Of a stretch of 20,123 bases of DNA, positions 1 to 11,304 are shown piece after piece; positions within the stretch are counted from its first letter, which is position 1; every line of letters starts with the position of its first letter. The stretch is from Chromera velia (lineage: Eukaryota; Sar; Chromeraceae), in assembly GCA_018398765.1 (NCBI GenBank), contig JAHBMJ010002213.1, positions 1,317 to 21,439 of the forward strand, in the 5' to 3' direction. The notes under the pieces were generated by a model that was given only the letters and a program-made list of their open reading frames with translations, was not told the DNA's origin and ran no database searches. Made by a program: the position numbers and the translations under genes.

Positions 1-1250
1 CCCCCCCCCTGCGCTGTTTGTCGTCCCAGTGAAATGCTAGACGGATAGAAACGGGAGCCTCCAACTTCTCTTCTCCTTGAAGGAAGAGGAGAAGGAAAGA
101 AAGCGTGTTTTTTTCCCCTGTGTCCACTGCTTGCTTGCCTGACAACTTTCTGTCTCTCATCGTTTGTTTGTTCGGTCGGGCGCTCAAGCAAGCAGTTAGG
201 AAAGCGGAGGGGGAGAGAGGGACCTGTTCATCCGTCCTGTCTGTCTGGCATTGGGGTCTCGAGAGAGAAAAGAGCACACACAAAAAGGACCATTAATTTC
301 CAAAAGTCTGGACAGGCGGCGGGTACGCGGGGCGGGGCCAATCCTGTGCCGTCCCCTCTTTCATATCCCCCCTTTCTCTCTCTCTTTTTCCTTCCTTCTA
401 TCGGTGTGCACCGATTTTTCCCCTCGCTCTCTCTTTCCTTTATCTTTTTCTGTGGAAGCTTGCAGCGCTTCCATCGGCTTCTTTTCGCTTCCTACAACGC
501 ACATATGACTGTCGCTGATTTTTTCTCTCGGCGAAACTGAGCTGAAGGACTTTTGTCCAACGACATCGACAGTCTCTCTCTGTGTCCATGCGCGCTCGTC
601 CCCCCTTTTTTCGTTTCGTTTCCTTACTCTCTCACTCCACCATGGATTACTCTTTCGTGAGGCAATCTTTCGTCTGCTTCTCGAAAAAGCCGCCTCAATT
701 GACGTGCTTGTGCCACACCCATTTTGCCTGTCTGTCTGTCTGTCTGTTCTCTCTTTCCTCCCGAATCTGCCCCCCCTACCTGACTTGCGTGTAAACAAAC
801 CCCTTTCCGGGATTCGTCCTCTGAGAGAAGGGACAAAAAGGATTGGCATGAAAAAAGATGCCTCTCCGTCTACTGTAGGAGTCGTGGTGAGACGAAAAAC
901 GAACTTGCATGAGTCCATCCATATGAGGCAAATTCTCTCAGTCAGAATACGTACAGTGCGTGTGGACATCTTCCTTTGATCGTCCGTCAGGGTCTGTGAA
1001 TGCATGTCCGGATCCATGTACCTTTTATTCCAGCCTGTCAACCTAGCTGTCAACGTACGTGTCTGCCTGTCTTTCTGTCTGTCTGTAAATCTGTCTGTCT
1101 CGATCTACACAAAACGCGACGACGGCGGCGACGTACCACCATCAAATGAACCTTGTACTCATAAGAGTGATCGAACTTTTTCATTGCATCTAGCATTGCC
1201 ATGCCGCAGTACATCGGAATAATGTGTAAAATATGATCGATGCTGTTCAA
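1..1250. other. Low-complexity CT-rich DNA without a supportable gene
   Basis: This stretch is rich in pyrimidine runs on the plus strand (for example 360-440) and has (CTGT)n microsatellite patches at about 727-752 and 1061-1103. Several frames are open by chance because of the biased composition. None shows a plausible domain, a clear exon with splice signals, or a convincing protein composition. It could be untranslated or intronic sequence of a gene lying left of the window. Confidence 0.5.
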
Positions 1251-2127
1251 AATCTTGTTAGAATTAAATGTTTACGAACTACTATACACACCATTTAACA
1301 TATTATACATAGAAAACATATTGTTCGACACAATCAAGTAGCAATTAAATAATATTGTCATGGTATTGATACAAAATAATGTCACAAATTAACTAATTCA
1401 AGTAAGTTTATACCAATTTTGTTGCTTAAAGTGGATTCAAATCAATTTAGAAATCGATTGAACACAATGAATAGGCTGTAGTAAATGCCTAGGTTTCTAG
1501 CTAGCAAGGTTTTTGCCTAGGTCTTTGCAAGCTCGAGGCCTAGGGAGCGTCACAGTGACTGCAGCCCTAGGCCCCTAGCCGCAGCCGCAAGGTTATATGA
1601 TACTTATATCTCTAGGGTCATCCATTGAGGGCAATTTACGTAAGGCTGAGAAAAGGTGCATAAGGTGCTGGTGCTGGTGCAAAAATAAGTTTGCACCTTA
1701 AATCAGGTGCAAAACAGGTGCAAAATAAGGTGCACCCTTTACCTTATATAAACTAGGTTTCTAGGGCTGATTTCTAGTGTTTCTAGCGGCCAAAAGGTGC
1801 CTCATTCAAGGCCTAAGAGCTTTTTATAATATAGATTAGCTACACAAACTTTTATTATGTAAAACAGCCTAAAATATGAGCAAAAAGGCGACGACAGGTA
1901 AAAAAAAGTTTTTTACTCCAATTAAAGAACATGTCCCCAATTGTCTCATAACTTCATCTCTTTATGGGCGAGTTTAAGCAACGTTTTTGACCTGCCCAAT
2001 GTTTTTCCTGCAAGGATTTACAGTATTTGAATATGTTTGGCGCCGTTTATGTGCTGCACCGTAGTCCAGTTCTGTCCCTACGGTCCATAAAACCTTCAAA
2101 CTACATGCATGCCCCTTTGGAGCAAAC
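1250..2127. other. AT-rich non-coding DNA with CTAG-rich and GGTGCA-rich patches
   Basis: No coding frame is visible. About 1485-1790 is dense in CCTAGG/TTTCTAG words. 1655-1736 has many copies of GGTGCA and its complement TGCACC, which can pair into short hairpins. A similar GGTGCA cluster occurs at 2868-2960 on the other side of the broken reading frame, so the whole block may be a decayed mobile element. That interpretation is inference. Confidence 0.4.
1655..1736. repeat. GGTGCA-motif cluster, left copy
   Basis: Multiple GGTGCA and TGCACC words lie within about 80 bp. The 17-base word at 1706-1722 (GGTGCAAAACAGGTGCA) recurs exactly at 2889-2905 in the right-hand cluster. Opposite orientations of the core motif let the segment fold into hairpins. 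Confidence 0.6.
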
Positions 2128-2785
2128 TCATAAAGAAAGTAACGACAAATGGTGTAGCTTCATGAGAAAAAAAAAGAAGAAAGAATGAAATAAAAGCAAT
2201 TTTTGATCTTGATTTACATTTCTTCTCTGAGCAAAGGCATGTACATGCAAGCGAGGGTCTGATCTCAAAGGGTCAGAGCCCAACCCCGTCATAACCTGGC
2301 TATCCTCTTCACTCACCCCCCCACCCCACCCCAAACCGACAACAGAGGACGAAGAACAGGAAAAAAAGGAAGAAAAAGGAGAAGAAGAAGAGGAGAGAGC
2401 AGACCTCTCACGGACTTTCTCCCACTCGAAGTCCCAAGCCGACTTCAGTATGTCGTCTTTCTTCCCGGAAATTCCTCGGGTCTGATGCGGACGGATGGAA
2501 GGGGGGCTTTAGCTTTGTCTTTTGGTTTCGTGGTGGCTTTCACCGGCTTTTGCTTTGCTGGTTTCTTTTTTATCAGCAGGGGGCTGTCTTATTTCTTTGT
2601 CAATCCCCAGACTCTCCAACTCCCTCCACACCAACGTAATGTACTGCCCACCCTGGTAGCTAGGAAAAGAAGCTGTCCACCAGAGTGCGTCCCGTCATCC
2701 CGATCCAGGGATAATTGCCACCCATGTGGAAACGAATCAAATCGTTCCGCTTGGGAAGCTTGTAGCTCTGCAGGCCCTTTCCAGC
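2128..2785 (-). pseudogene. Broken reading frame of unknown family
   Basis: Read on the minus strand, a good 3' splice site (pyrimidine tract ending CTGCTCAG) precedes an exon-like segment from 2785. It contains protein-like sequence such as YKLPKRNDLIRFHMGGNYPW. The frame hits TAG at 2660-2662. Removing one base there continues a protein-like frame from 2658 (YQGGQYITLVWRELESLGI). That frame has one TAA at 2509-2511, then runs on in the same frame through WDFEWEKVRER (about 2440) and a serine-rich tail to a TGA at 2128. The Trp/Glu/Lys-rich composition with continuing homogeneous frame suggests a real ancestral protein with two lesions. Short introns spanning the lesions cannot be excluded. 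I do not recognise the family. Confidence 0.35.
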
Positions 2786-2867
2786 CTGAGCAGTGAAAAA
2801 TAATTCACTGCAGTGACCGGTATGCAGGACCGGTATGACTAACAGCACGCAAACAAAGGTGTAAACA

Positions 2868-2960
2868 TGTGGTGCATCAGGTGCATCTGGTGCAAAACAG
2901 GTGCATCTGGTGCAGCTTCTTGGTTTGCACCTTTTCTGAGGTGCACCTTTTCCAAGCCCT
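2868..2960. repeat. GGTGCA-motif cluster, right copy
   Basis: Seven or more GGTGCA/TGCACC words lie in under 100 bp. The cluster shares an exact 17-base word (2889-2905) with the cluster at 1706-1722. It flanks the broken reading frame on its 5' side. Confidence 0.6.
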
Positions 2961-3536
2961 AAATTTACGTTTCAATCGCTACAGACTACAGTTTCAATAG
3001 ACAATGCTAGTGACTATAATCAACAATCGATCACACAATCAGTAGCACAATCCTAGAAACAATCGCTCTAAATACGTATAAATTGGTTAAAAGTCGTACG
3101 TACCTCTTCTACCGTTCGAAGTTCGAACTTAATAAAAGAAACCCTAGAAAAAAGCTTCAAAAAGCCTGGAATCTATAGCTTGGTCCTGCTTGGAACAAAG
3201 AAACAAGCGGAAACAAGCTAGGAAACAAGGATGGAGACTAGGGTCAAGACATACAGAACGAGACATAGACAAAAAGTGATCAGGCCATCCCAGGTTCCGG
3301 AATCATAACAATCATACTCACAAATTCGATTGAGTCTCAATCACACCACCCAGCATACCACCTGGCATTATTCTTCTGGCTCAGTCCCCCCTCCTTCCCA
3401 GTGCCTGCAACCGGGGGTAACAACCCGCCACCAAAACTCCTCCCATCTTCCTTTTAGACCTGCGTTCCTGTGCTGAAAGGATAACGGAAGTGCAAAATCA
3501 ATTAATACAAACCGTCACGCCAGGGGTGCGGCCTTC
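2961..3536. other. AT-rich intergenic DNA
   Basis: Nothing coding was seen on either strand. The segment lies just 3' of the P-loop gene and may include its 3' untranslated region. Confidence 0.4.
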
Positions 3537-4289
3537 TCATGCCTCAACGACCACACTCAAAGACTTCAGAACGGCATCTACCACACCCGCGACACCCCCT
3601 ACTGTGTCCCCGACATCTATTCTGAAAGTCCGTTCCTCCTGCTCCCCTACACTATCAGGTCCTTTTGCCGTCTGCGCGAGTGTCTTTTCTCTCAAAGTCT
3701 CTTTCGTCTCCTTCCCGGCAAATGTCTCCTGCAACCACTCAGACTCGGACAGACCCTTATCCGCAGCTGCAGCGACATACCGTCCGATCAGCCGGTCGGC
3801 CAGTGTCTCTGCACAGGCGTCCAACACCACGATGTCGACCCCAGCAGACGACAGGTCGTCCAGAGTCGCTCGGATCTTTTTTCTCGTCTCTCCTGTGTAC
3901 GCACAGTGAGTGACAACCATGCTTTTGTCGGTCTCGTTCCAGAACTTCTTAATGTCTTCACACATCGCGAGATAGAAACGGTCAAATGATTCCTGAGCAT
4001 ACTCTTTTCCTCCCCTCAGAGACATAAACGCAATCACCATGTCTGTTCCCAATTTCATTTGCTCTGGAGACCGCGCAGCCGCTCTCTGCGCGTTTTCTGG
4101 AGTCATGACAAAATTTGCCTCCTCTACCGGGTCGAAGTCATTCTACCAGGCGTCACCGTCGAAGTGCACAAATCCGTGAGAGGGCCGCAGGCGCTCCGCC
4201 ACTGACGTCTTCCCGCTCCCACACGCACCTGTGAGGAACACAAGCCGTCTCCGCTCCGGCTCCTCCATCTCGGTTGTCACCCTCGGCAT
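3537..4289 (-). pseudogene. P-loop kinase-like protein interrupted by an in-frame TAG
   Basis: The minus-strand frame starts at ATG 4289-4287 (an earlier in-frame ATG at 4385 is possible) and ends at TGA 3539-3537, about 250 codons. Near the N-terminus is a Walker A loop, GACGSGKTSVAERL, in the context LVFLTG, followed by HFDGDAW, the usual strand-plus-acidic order of small P-loop kinases (adenylate/shikimate/gluconate-kinase-like fold). A later VVTHCAYTGETR and IVVLDACAETLADRLIGR fit the strand and LID-like part of such kinases. Substrate is unknown. A TAG at 4145-4143 directly follows the Trp of GDAW. The same frame resumes with NDFDPVEEAN and stays open for 201 more codons. No plausible intron removes the stop. 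It is therefore a recently inactivated gene, a readthrough gene, or an assembly error. Confidence 0.6.
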
Positions 4290-4385
4290 CTGCGCCTCGG
4301 TCCTGTTCGCCTCAAAGCACGCCTGAATTTTAAAGTGACAAGAATTGCGAATCTCTGGGAGGCTTATATACACTAGGACTGCCAT

Positions 4386-4960
4386 GAGTTAGTAATCCTG
4401 CCACTGTGATGCGGAGACATGAGGAGGTTCGACCGTCATGCATTTGTCATTTTCTGACTAGCTTTAATTGCCGTCTCGTCGCGTCGGAGCCATTCCGAGC
4501 GCATGCATGGTGGGTGCATGGGCCCGCGATGCCTGCGCATGCAGCGAACGAAGAACTGCATGCATGCATGCATAATTTGCAATGCCATGCAGGAGGTGCA
4601 TCATTACATACAGTTTATCAGTAACTTATATATGTTCATTGTTCAATGCAACTGAGCACTGAAAACTCTGTTGCACGAGCAAGAACGTGATGGACTCTCG
4701 AGCACTTGCTCAGTTGCGAAGCTCCGACAACGGCATTCTCATCACTTTGAGAGAGGACCTGCGGAATCAGGGGCGGTGTGCATGGGTTCAAGTGTTGCAT
4801 GCGTTTTTGAAAAGGGTTTCCCGTTGTATAATATATATATTCTCTCTTTCCCCCCGTCTATATTGGACTAAACGAGGGGGGAAGTGGCTTCAGGACCCTG
4901 TGAGGTGATCATCGCAGGCCCAAACAATTGTTGATCGAGCGACTCATTTGGAAAGAAATC
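4386..4960. other. Intergenic DNA with GCATGC-rich palindromes
   Basis: TGCATGCA repeats occur at 4557-4573, upstream of the P-loop gene. A short plus-strand frame beginning at ATG 4690 (MDSRALAQLRSSDNGILITL) looks protein-like for about 45 codons before running into AT-rich sequence. It has no recognised domain and no clear continuation, so it is not called as a gene. Confidence 0.35.
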
Positions 4961-5719
4961 TCATGGCTAGATTGGTTTTCTTTTGTTTGACATGAGCTTG
5001 CTTTTGTTGGTGCTGGACAGGTCTGTGTGTCTGTCAATGGTCAGCTTGTTTTTCTTTTGTTTAACATGAGCGCGCTTTTGTTCGTGCTTGACAGGTCTGT
5101 GTGTCAGATTGGTTTTTTTTTGTTTGACATGAGCGCGCTTTTGTTGGTGCTTGACAGGTCTGTGTGTCTGTCAATGGTGAGATTGGTTTTCTTTTGTTTG
5201 ACGTGAGCGCGCTTTTGTTGGTGCTTGACAGGTCTGTGTGTCTGTTCATGGTCAGATTGGTTTTCTTTTCTGTAACATGAGCACGCTTTTGTTGGTGCTG
5301 GACAGGTCTGTGTGTCTGTTCATGGTCAGATTGGTTTTCTTCTGTTTGATATGAGCGCGCTTTTGTTGGTGCTTGACAGGTCTGCATGTCTGTCAATGGT
5401 CAGATTGGTTTTTTTTGGTTGGATATGAGCTTGCTTTTGTTGGTGCTGGACAGGTCTGTGTGTCTGTCAATGGTGAGATTGGTTTTCTTTTGTTTGAGAC
5501 GAGCGCGGTTTTGTTGGTGCTGGACAGGTCTGCATGACATTGTCTGTCAATGGTGAGATTGGTTTTTTTTTGTTTGACATGAGCGCGTTTTTGTTGGTGC
5601 TGGACAGGTCTGTGTGTCTGTCAATGGTCAGCTTGTTTTTTTTTTGTTTGACATGAGCGCACTTTTGTTCGTGCTTGACAGGTCTGTGTGTCTGTCAATG
5701 GTCAGATTGCCTTTTTTTT
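4961..5719. repeat. 74-bp minisatellite, about 10 copies
   Basis: The word GACAGGTCTG recurs at 5016, 5090, 5153, 5227, 5301, 5375, 5449, 5523, 5603 and 5677. Spacing is 74 bp except one 63-bp and one 80-bp interval. The unit is T/G-rich on the plus strand. The long minus-strand frame across 5061-5396 is only a repeat artefact. Confidence 0.9.
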
Positions 5720-6736
5720 GTTGTGGGGCGTGGTCAAATGTTTTGTAAGTGCTTGCCGCTTCGCTTTCCGGGGCCATGCATGACGGATCGAACCTGCACT
5801 TAACGCACGCATCGAAACACTTAGAATGTTGATGTATCGGACTGCTGCACGCGTTTCTGGCCCATTTGGCTGAACTTTTCGCCGCCTTTTTTGTACCAGA
5901 TATATAATTGATTGGGTCTAAACTTATAGTATGAGCCAGGGTACGACCCGTACGAGTATATTAGTGAGACGTCCAATCAGCCCTAGACTCCTTAGTAGAA
6001 TCAGTCTCACATCTGGTCTCACACTTTGGTATCATAGAGCATTAGCTAGAGTATAAAAAATGTAAATATTGGCTAGCTACATCTAGCTACTACTACTAGC
6101 TTACTAGCCAGTATTGATTGATTGATTGATTGATATGTTCCGCCCTAGGGCCTTCCCGCTATGTCTATCATATAAACAATTGCATGATTGACTTAAATGA
6201 CTCGTAGCTTTAATTAAAGACATGATTATTGCACTGTCTAATTTGCACATATTTGGACATTATTGCAGATTATCTTATACATAAACCTAGATATAAATAA
6301 AAGAATGACTATAGCCGTCGGAGCCTGGCTCCTGGCAGTCCATCTTCATGCAAGTCTCCTTCAAGATCCTAGCTCTATTTCAAGAAACATTAGGCTGAAC
6401 TAGAGGCTGAAGCAAGACTTCGACAGCAAAGCTGATTTGAAATCAGAGGAAGCTATTTATACCTCAAATGAAAAAATATTTTTATATATAGGAAAGTAAA
6501 ATTAAAGAAAATTTATTATTAACCATATATTACTTACATCTGTCAGTTTACTGGATAATACATATAAATTATAATGTATTAGATAATGTTATGATGTACT
6601 AGTTGGATGTAGCTCCCCTAAATGAGTTGATCGACATGTTTTTTAATGCATATTTTCGTTCCCTCTAGTTCCCTCTTATCCGTTTGTTTACACGTTTTTT
6701 ACATATAGTTCTGGATTTACTCTTTGATCTTTCTTT
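5720..6736. other. AT-rich intergenic DNA
   Basis: No gene was seen. It contains an (ATTG)n run at about 6115-6134, and at 6032-6046 a sequence resembling the tRNA-primer site of LTR retrotransposons. The last exon of the RimM-like gene ends at 6737 on the minus strand, so the right part may hold its 3' untranslated region. Confidence 0.4.
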
Positions 6737-9700
6737 TTAAACGAAGTCAGGGTCACGAAGCGAAAGCTCTCCGGCATCTTGAGTTGCTCCCACTTCTAAC
6801 CCCACATCACGTTCAAGCCGGGCCTCTCCGTTCTCTTCAGCGAATTCCTCACCCTCATCCCTTTCTCCTCGAATTTCTTCCAAGGCACTCGCCTCCCCCA
6901 ACCCTTCCTTCTCTGATGCGAAAGAATCTGGCCGGGCTCTCTTGACGAGTCTCTCAAGGTGTTTCTTGTCAGGAGGCTGTGCGAAGTTGATCGGGTTTAC
7001 GTTGAATCTCTTCAGCTTCAGCAGGTGGGTGTCGTTGTGAAAGTCGTCTATGATGTTCGGAGTGTCGAAAGGGACGACGAAACTGTAAGGGGGGGGGGCA
7101 AAAGGAGAGCAGCCATCTGCTTTTCTAATTTCTGTATGGTTTGCGGCCGCAGAGTTGAAAAAAAGGGACAGGGCACCGAATCAAAATGAGGGGGGAAGTA
7201 AGGAACAGAAACAGTGATGAAGAATCAAAAAGAGGGGGGAAGTGAGGAACAGAAAGAGTGACGACAAATCAAAAAGAGGGGGGAAGTGAGGAACAGAAAG
7301 AGTGACGAAGAATCAAAAAGAGGGGGGAAGTCAGAAACAGAAAGAGTGATGAAGAATCAAAAAGAGGGGGGAAGTGAGGAACAGAAAGAGTGATGAAGAA
7401 TCAAAAAGAGCGGGGGAGTCAGGAACAGAAAGAGTGACGAAGAATCAAAAAGAGGGAGGAAGTCAGGAACAGAAAGAGTGACGAAGAATCAAAAAGAGGC
7501 GGGAAGTGAGGAACAGAAAGAGTGATGAAGAATCAAAAAGAGGGGGGAAGTGAGGAACAGAAAGAGTGACGAAGAATCAAAAAGAGGGGGGAAGTGAGGA
7601 ACAGAAAGAGTGACAAAGAATCAAAAAGAGGGGGGAAGTCAGGAACAGAAAGAGTGACAAAGAATCAAAAAGAGCGGGGGAGTCAGGAACAGAAAGAGTG
7701 ACGAAGAATCAAAAAGAGGGGGGAAGTCAGGAACAGAAAGAGTGACGAAGAATCAAGTTGAGGGGGAAAGTCAGAAACAGAAAGAGTGGCGAACAGAACG
7801 ACGGAGTAAGAAGAAAGAAGGGAAGAAAAGGAAGAGGGCATGCAGGAACAGAACCAGACGCGCAGGGAAAACGCAAAAGAATGGGCACACAGGGAGGGGA
7901 GAGGGAAAAGGCAAAGATGCATTACGAGAGCGACAGGGTTCATTCGAGAAAATGCACTCCTGTTCAATCGTTGGAAGAGGGGTCACGGTGAACGAACATG
8001 AGCACAAAATGATTGACTGACCGAAGTGCCCACGGCTCGAACGCATACGAACCGTCAGTAAACCTCCCCCGGTCTTCTTCCGTCAAGCCAAGGGAGACAG
8101 CTAGAGTCCGAGACCCCTCCCCCGTCTCTGAATCCTCTCCCTCTGTCACCCCCTGTTCACCCGTCTCTTCCTCAATCTTTGTTTCCTCTTCTCTCTCTTC
8201 CTCCTCCTTTCCCTCAAATGACTCCTCTCTCTCTGTCTCTGTCTCATCCGTATCCTCATTTGACATCAACTGCGCTGCTTTTTTTCTCAACAAGCGCTTC
8301 CACCTTCTCTTCTTTTGCCACATAGGCTCCACCCCATCAACAAGCACAGAAAGAGACTGCTCCAATTTCTGGAGATCCCGATCATCCATCACATCCCCCC
8401 ATTGCGCACCCTTGCGCAAAAGAGTGGCGACATCTGCATCCTCTTCAATCTGTATCTCCTCTTCCTTTTGTTTTCTATCCTCATCATCGAGGCTTGTTGC
8501 TCCCTCCCCCTCCTCCTCTTCCTCTTCTTCAAGACCACCAAGCGCTGCTTCCCTTTCTGCCTCTGTCAGCAGCTGCGCTGTTCCCTTCCCCCCCGCATTC
8601 AAAAACGCCTCGAAGACTGAGAGGCGAGCCCCCCCCTCCTCATCGTCCAGCGTCTCTTCAGCAGAGAAGGAGTCCAAATCATCTAAACCTGTACCTGCGA
8701 AGGGCGCAAACGACTCTTCAGAGAGACGAAGGGGATTGTCAGAGAATTCCATTTCATTCCCTTCTTCCTCCCCCAACAGACCTGCCTCTTTCCAGTCAAA
8801 ATCCATCTCATCGTCCTCCTCATCTTCATCCATGAGAAATTCCATACCCTCAACGTTCTCTTCCTCCTCCTCCTCGTCCTCATCTTCGTCAAGCTCATCC
8901 CCCTCTTCTTCCTCCTCTGAGAAGGATTTTTCCGCCTCATCTCCCTTCTCACTCAATTCTTCTTCTTCTTCCTCCCCCTCCCCGTTCTCTTCCTCTTCCT
9001 CCGAGAACCGTCCTCTCTTCTGGAGAGAGGCAACGAAAGCGTCAATGTCAGCATTCTCCTGACCATTCTCCTGACCCTCGTCTCCTTCTCCTCCCCCCTC
9101 TTCAACTGTCCTCACCTCCCTCTCCACACCAGTATCGTCCACTGTGGACACTCCCGAATACCCGTCTCCCTCCTCTGCAGCTGCTTGGGATGAGAGGAGA
9201 CGGAGACGGGACTCGAACGAACCGTCTGCTTCTCCCGTCTCCTTCTCCATCTTTAACATCTTCTTTTCACGTCTCCGAAGCTTCCATTGACGCCGTCTCT
9301 CTCTCTTCTTAATTTGTTTTCTCTCTTGCTCGAACTCGCCTGCCTCAAGCACACTCTTTATTTTCCTTCTCTTTTCATCCTCAAACTTGCATTGAGCCTC
9401 GTGACTCGATGCAGATTCCGTGTCTTTAAATAAAGCACCGCACCCCTCACACTCCCACAAGTCAACTTCCGAGGTCGCCCTCATGGATCTGTCCTCTCCG
9501 GCTTTGTCACTGCAGGCGGGCGGGCGGGCACAAGAAAGAACAAAAAAAACAGAGCGCTCATAGACGCCCAGTGGACCCGAGAGGAGTCAAAAGGATTCTC
9601 GGAAGCTGTCCAAGATATGAATTACCCTTGAAACGGAAAGTGACTCATGAAAACTCCCATGATCTTCAGAAGTGAAAAGTACTCGAGGACACGACAGTAG

Positions 9701-10840
9701 ATCCCTTTGCCCCCCTTAAATCTCTCTATTGACAGAAGCAAAGAAGAACTGAGTGGAGCCAACATATTCGGGCACCGGTGCACAAACGCACCCACTGAAT
9801 TGCTTCCCTCAGAACTGAAGGACGGAATCTGTTGAGAGTTTCTCTGCGCATTTCTTTCCCATCCAAGCAAAAGGAAAGGCAAGAAAGACGTCCAAAGATG
9901 ACGGAACACCCGGCCACAAAAATTGTCCTCCGCCGAAGGATGGAAGAAATTCTCTCTCTAGCTTTTGCACATCACCGACGAATCACTCTCTCATCCATTC
10001 AAACATAGAATGAATGAATGAAAAGCGAGCAGTCATACTGACTGCTCTGAGAAAAAGAAGAGAAGAGAAGGACAATCAGGACAGAAACAACTGACGGGAT
10101 CTCGAGGGACGCCAGGAGTGCCTTTGTCTCTTCTCTCTGCCGGATGTCCTCAGCGTCCTTTGAAGACTCCTCCTCCCCTTCCTTCTGCTCCTCCTTCTCC
10201 CCCCCTCCTTCTTCCTCTGCTGCTGCCTGCATCACCGCGGCGTTCCTCTCATCAGCATCAGAGGGCATGGGGTCGAGGAGCGCCGCGTCAAAAAAAGGGT
10301 GCAGGGCGATCTCGAGGGAGTCGTGAGAGATCTCTTTCGCACTCTGCGGACACAAAAACAAAACGGATAGTTCTAGAACCACACAGGACAGGGACAGTCA
10401 AACACCGAATCCAGCTTCGAAACTCTCGCTGGTGACCCGTTGCTTCGTCTTCCCTCCCACTAGACTGTTCATATTAGTCATTCTAGAGAGGCAAAAGTAA
10501 TGGAGAGGTAAAAGGACAAAATTTGTCAAGTCGAATCACCCTTGCGGTCCCTGTCAAGTCTCCGCCCCCCTTCGGTGTTGCGTATCAATAGAAGCGCAGA
10601 TGAATGCCAAAAATTGCACACACAACAGCAAACGAGTGGCATCGCGTCCACCCCTCCTCTTCCCTTCCCTTCCCTTCCCTTCCCCTGTTCACCTCCACAC
10701 TGCACATTTCGTCGCCATCCAGATAGCCAACTACCCTGCCGATCTGCATGGAGTGAGGGTGTCGATGGGAGAAGAAGGAAAGTGAGGCCGTGGACCAGAG
10801 AAGCGATATGACATGTTTTCACTCTCAGCTTCAACACGCG

Positions 10841-10892
<52 letters not shown>

Positions 10893-11262
10893 TACAGAGA
10901 GAGAGAGAGAGAGAGAGAGAAATACGCAAACAACAACTTGGGAGCACACCAACGAACCTCAATCGATGGGTCCTCTGCCAGGACGACAGTTGCGTTGAAG
11001 AAGTCCCGAATGAGTACATCGTCCTTTTTTAGACTCGAGGGCTTCTCCTGAGTCCCTGCCAGAAGAGCACACCCCTGCAGCATTGCGGCCTCCTCCTTTG
11101 TCGTCACGCCCTCAACCTTCAACAAGAAGGAATTTCGGGGACCGGCACCCCCTTCTCTCACAAGGACGGGGATTGGCCACTTCGTACGCCGGGGAAGAAG
11201 AAAGGCCACGTCTGCACGCACGCACACACACACACACACACGAGAGAGAGAGAGACAGACAG

Positions 11263-11304
<42 letters not shown>

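Noticed and set aside
361-1053. 230-codon open frame on the minus strand
   Set aside because: It reads through CT-rich and CTGT microsatellite DNA (Asp-Arg-Gln-Thr repeats), with no domain and no believable composition; compositional artefact.
3490-3909. 139-codon plus-strand frame
   Set aside because: Shadow of the P-loop kinase-like frame on the opposite strand.
4690-4821. Possible first exon on the plus strand
   Set aside because: About 45 protein-like codons, but no recognised domain and no downstream exon; a GTTTCC donor is only a guess.
5061-5396. 111-codon minus-strand frame with internal protein repeats
   Set aside because: Translation of the 74-bp minisatellite, with no start context or homology.
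7187-7800. Regularly spaced repeats considered as a CRISPR array
   Set aside because: The 44-bp units are contiguous with no unique spacers, and the sequence is a eukaryotic intron minisatellite.
8013-9062. 349-codon serine-rich open frame on the plus strand
   Set aside because: It is exactly antisense to the Glu/Asp-rich exon of the RimM-like gene; GAA/GAG repeats read as TCC/TCT serine on the other strand.
9622-9909. 95-codon minus-strand frame inside the sixth intron of the RimM-like gene
   Set aside because: The flanking exons 10343-10096 and 9509-8022 join directly in phase (completing a Pro codon), so no exon is needed here. A rare alternative exon cannot be excluded.
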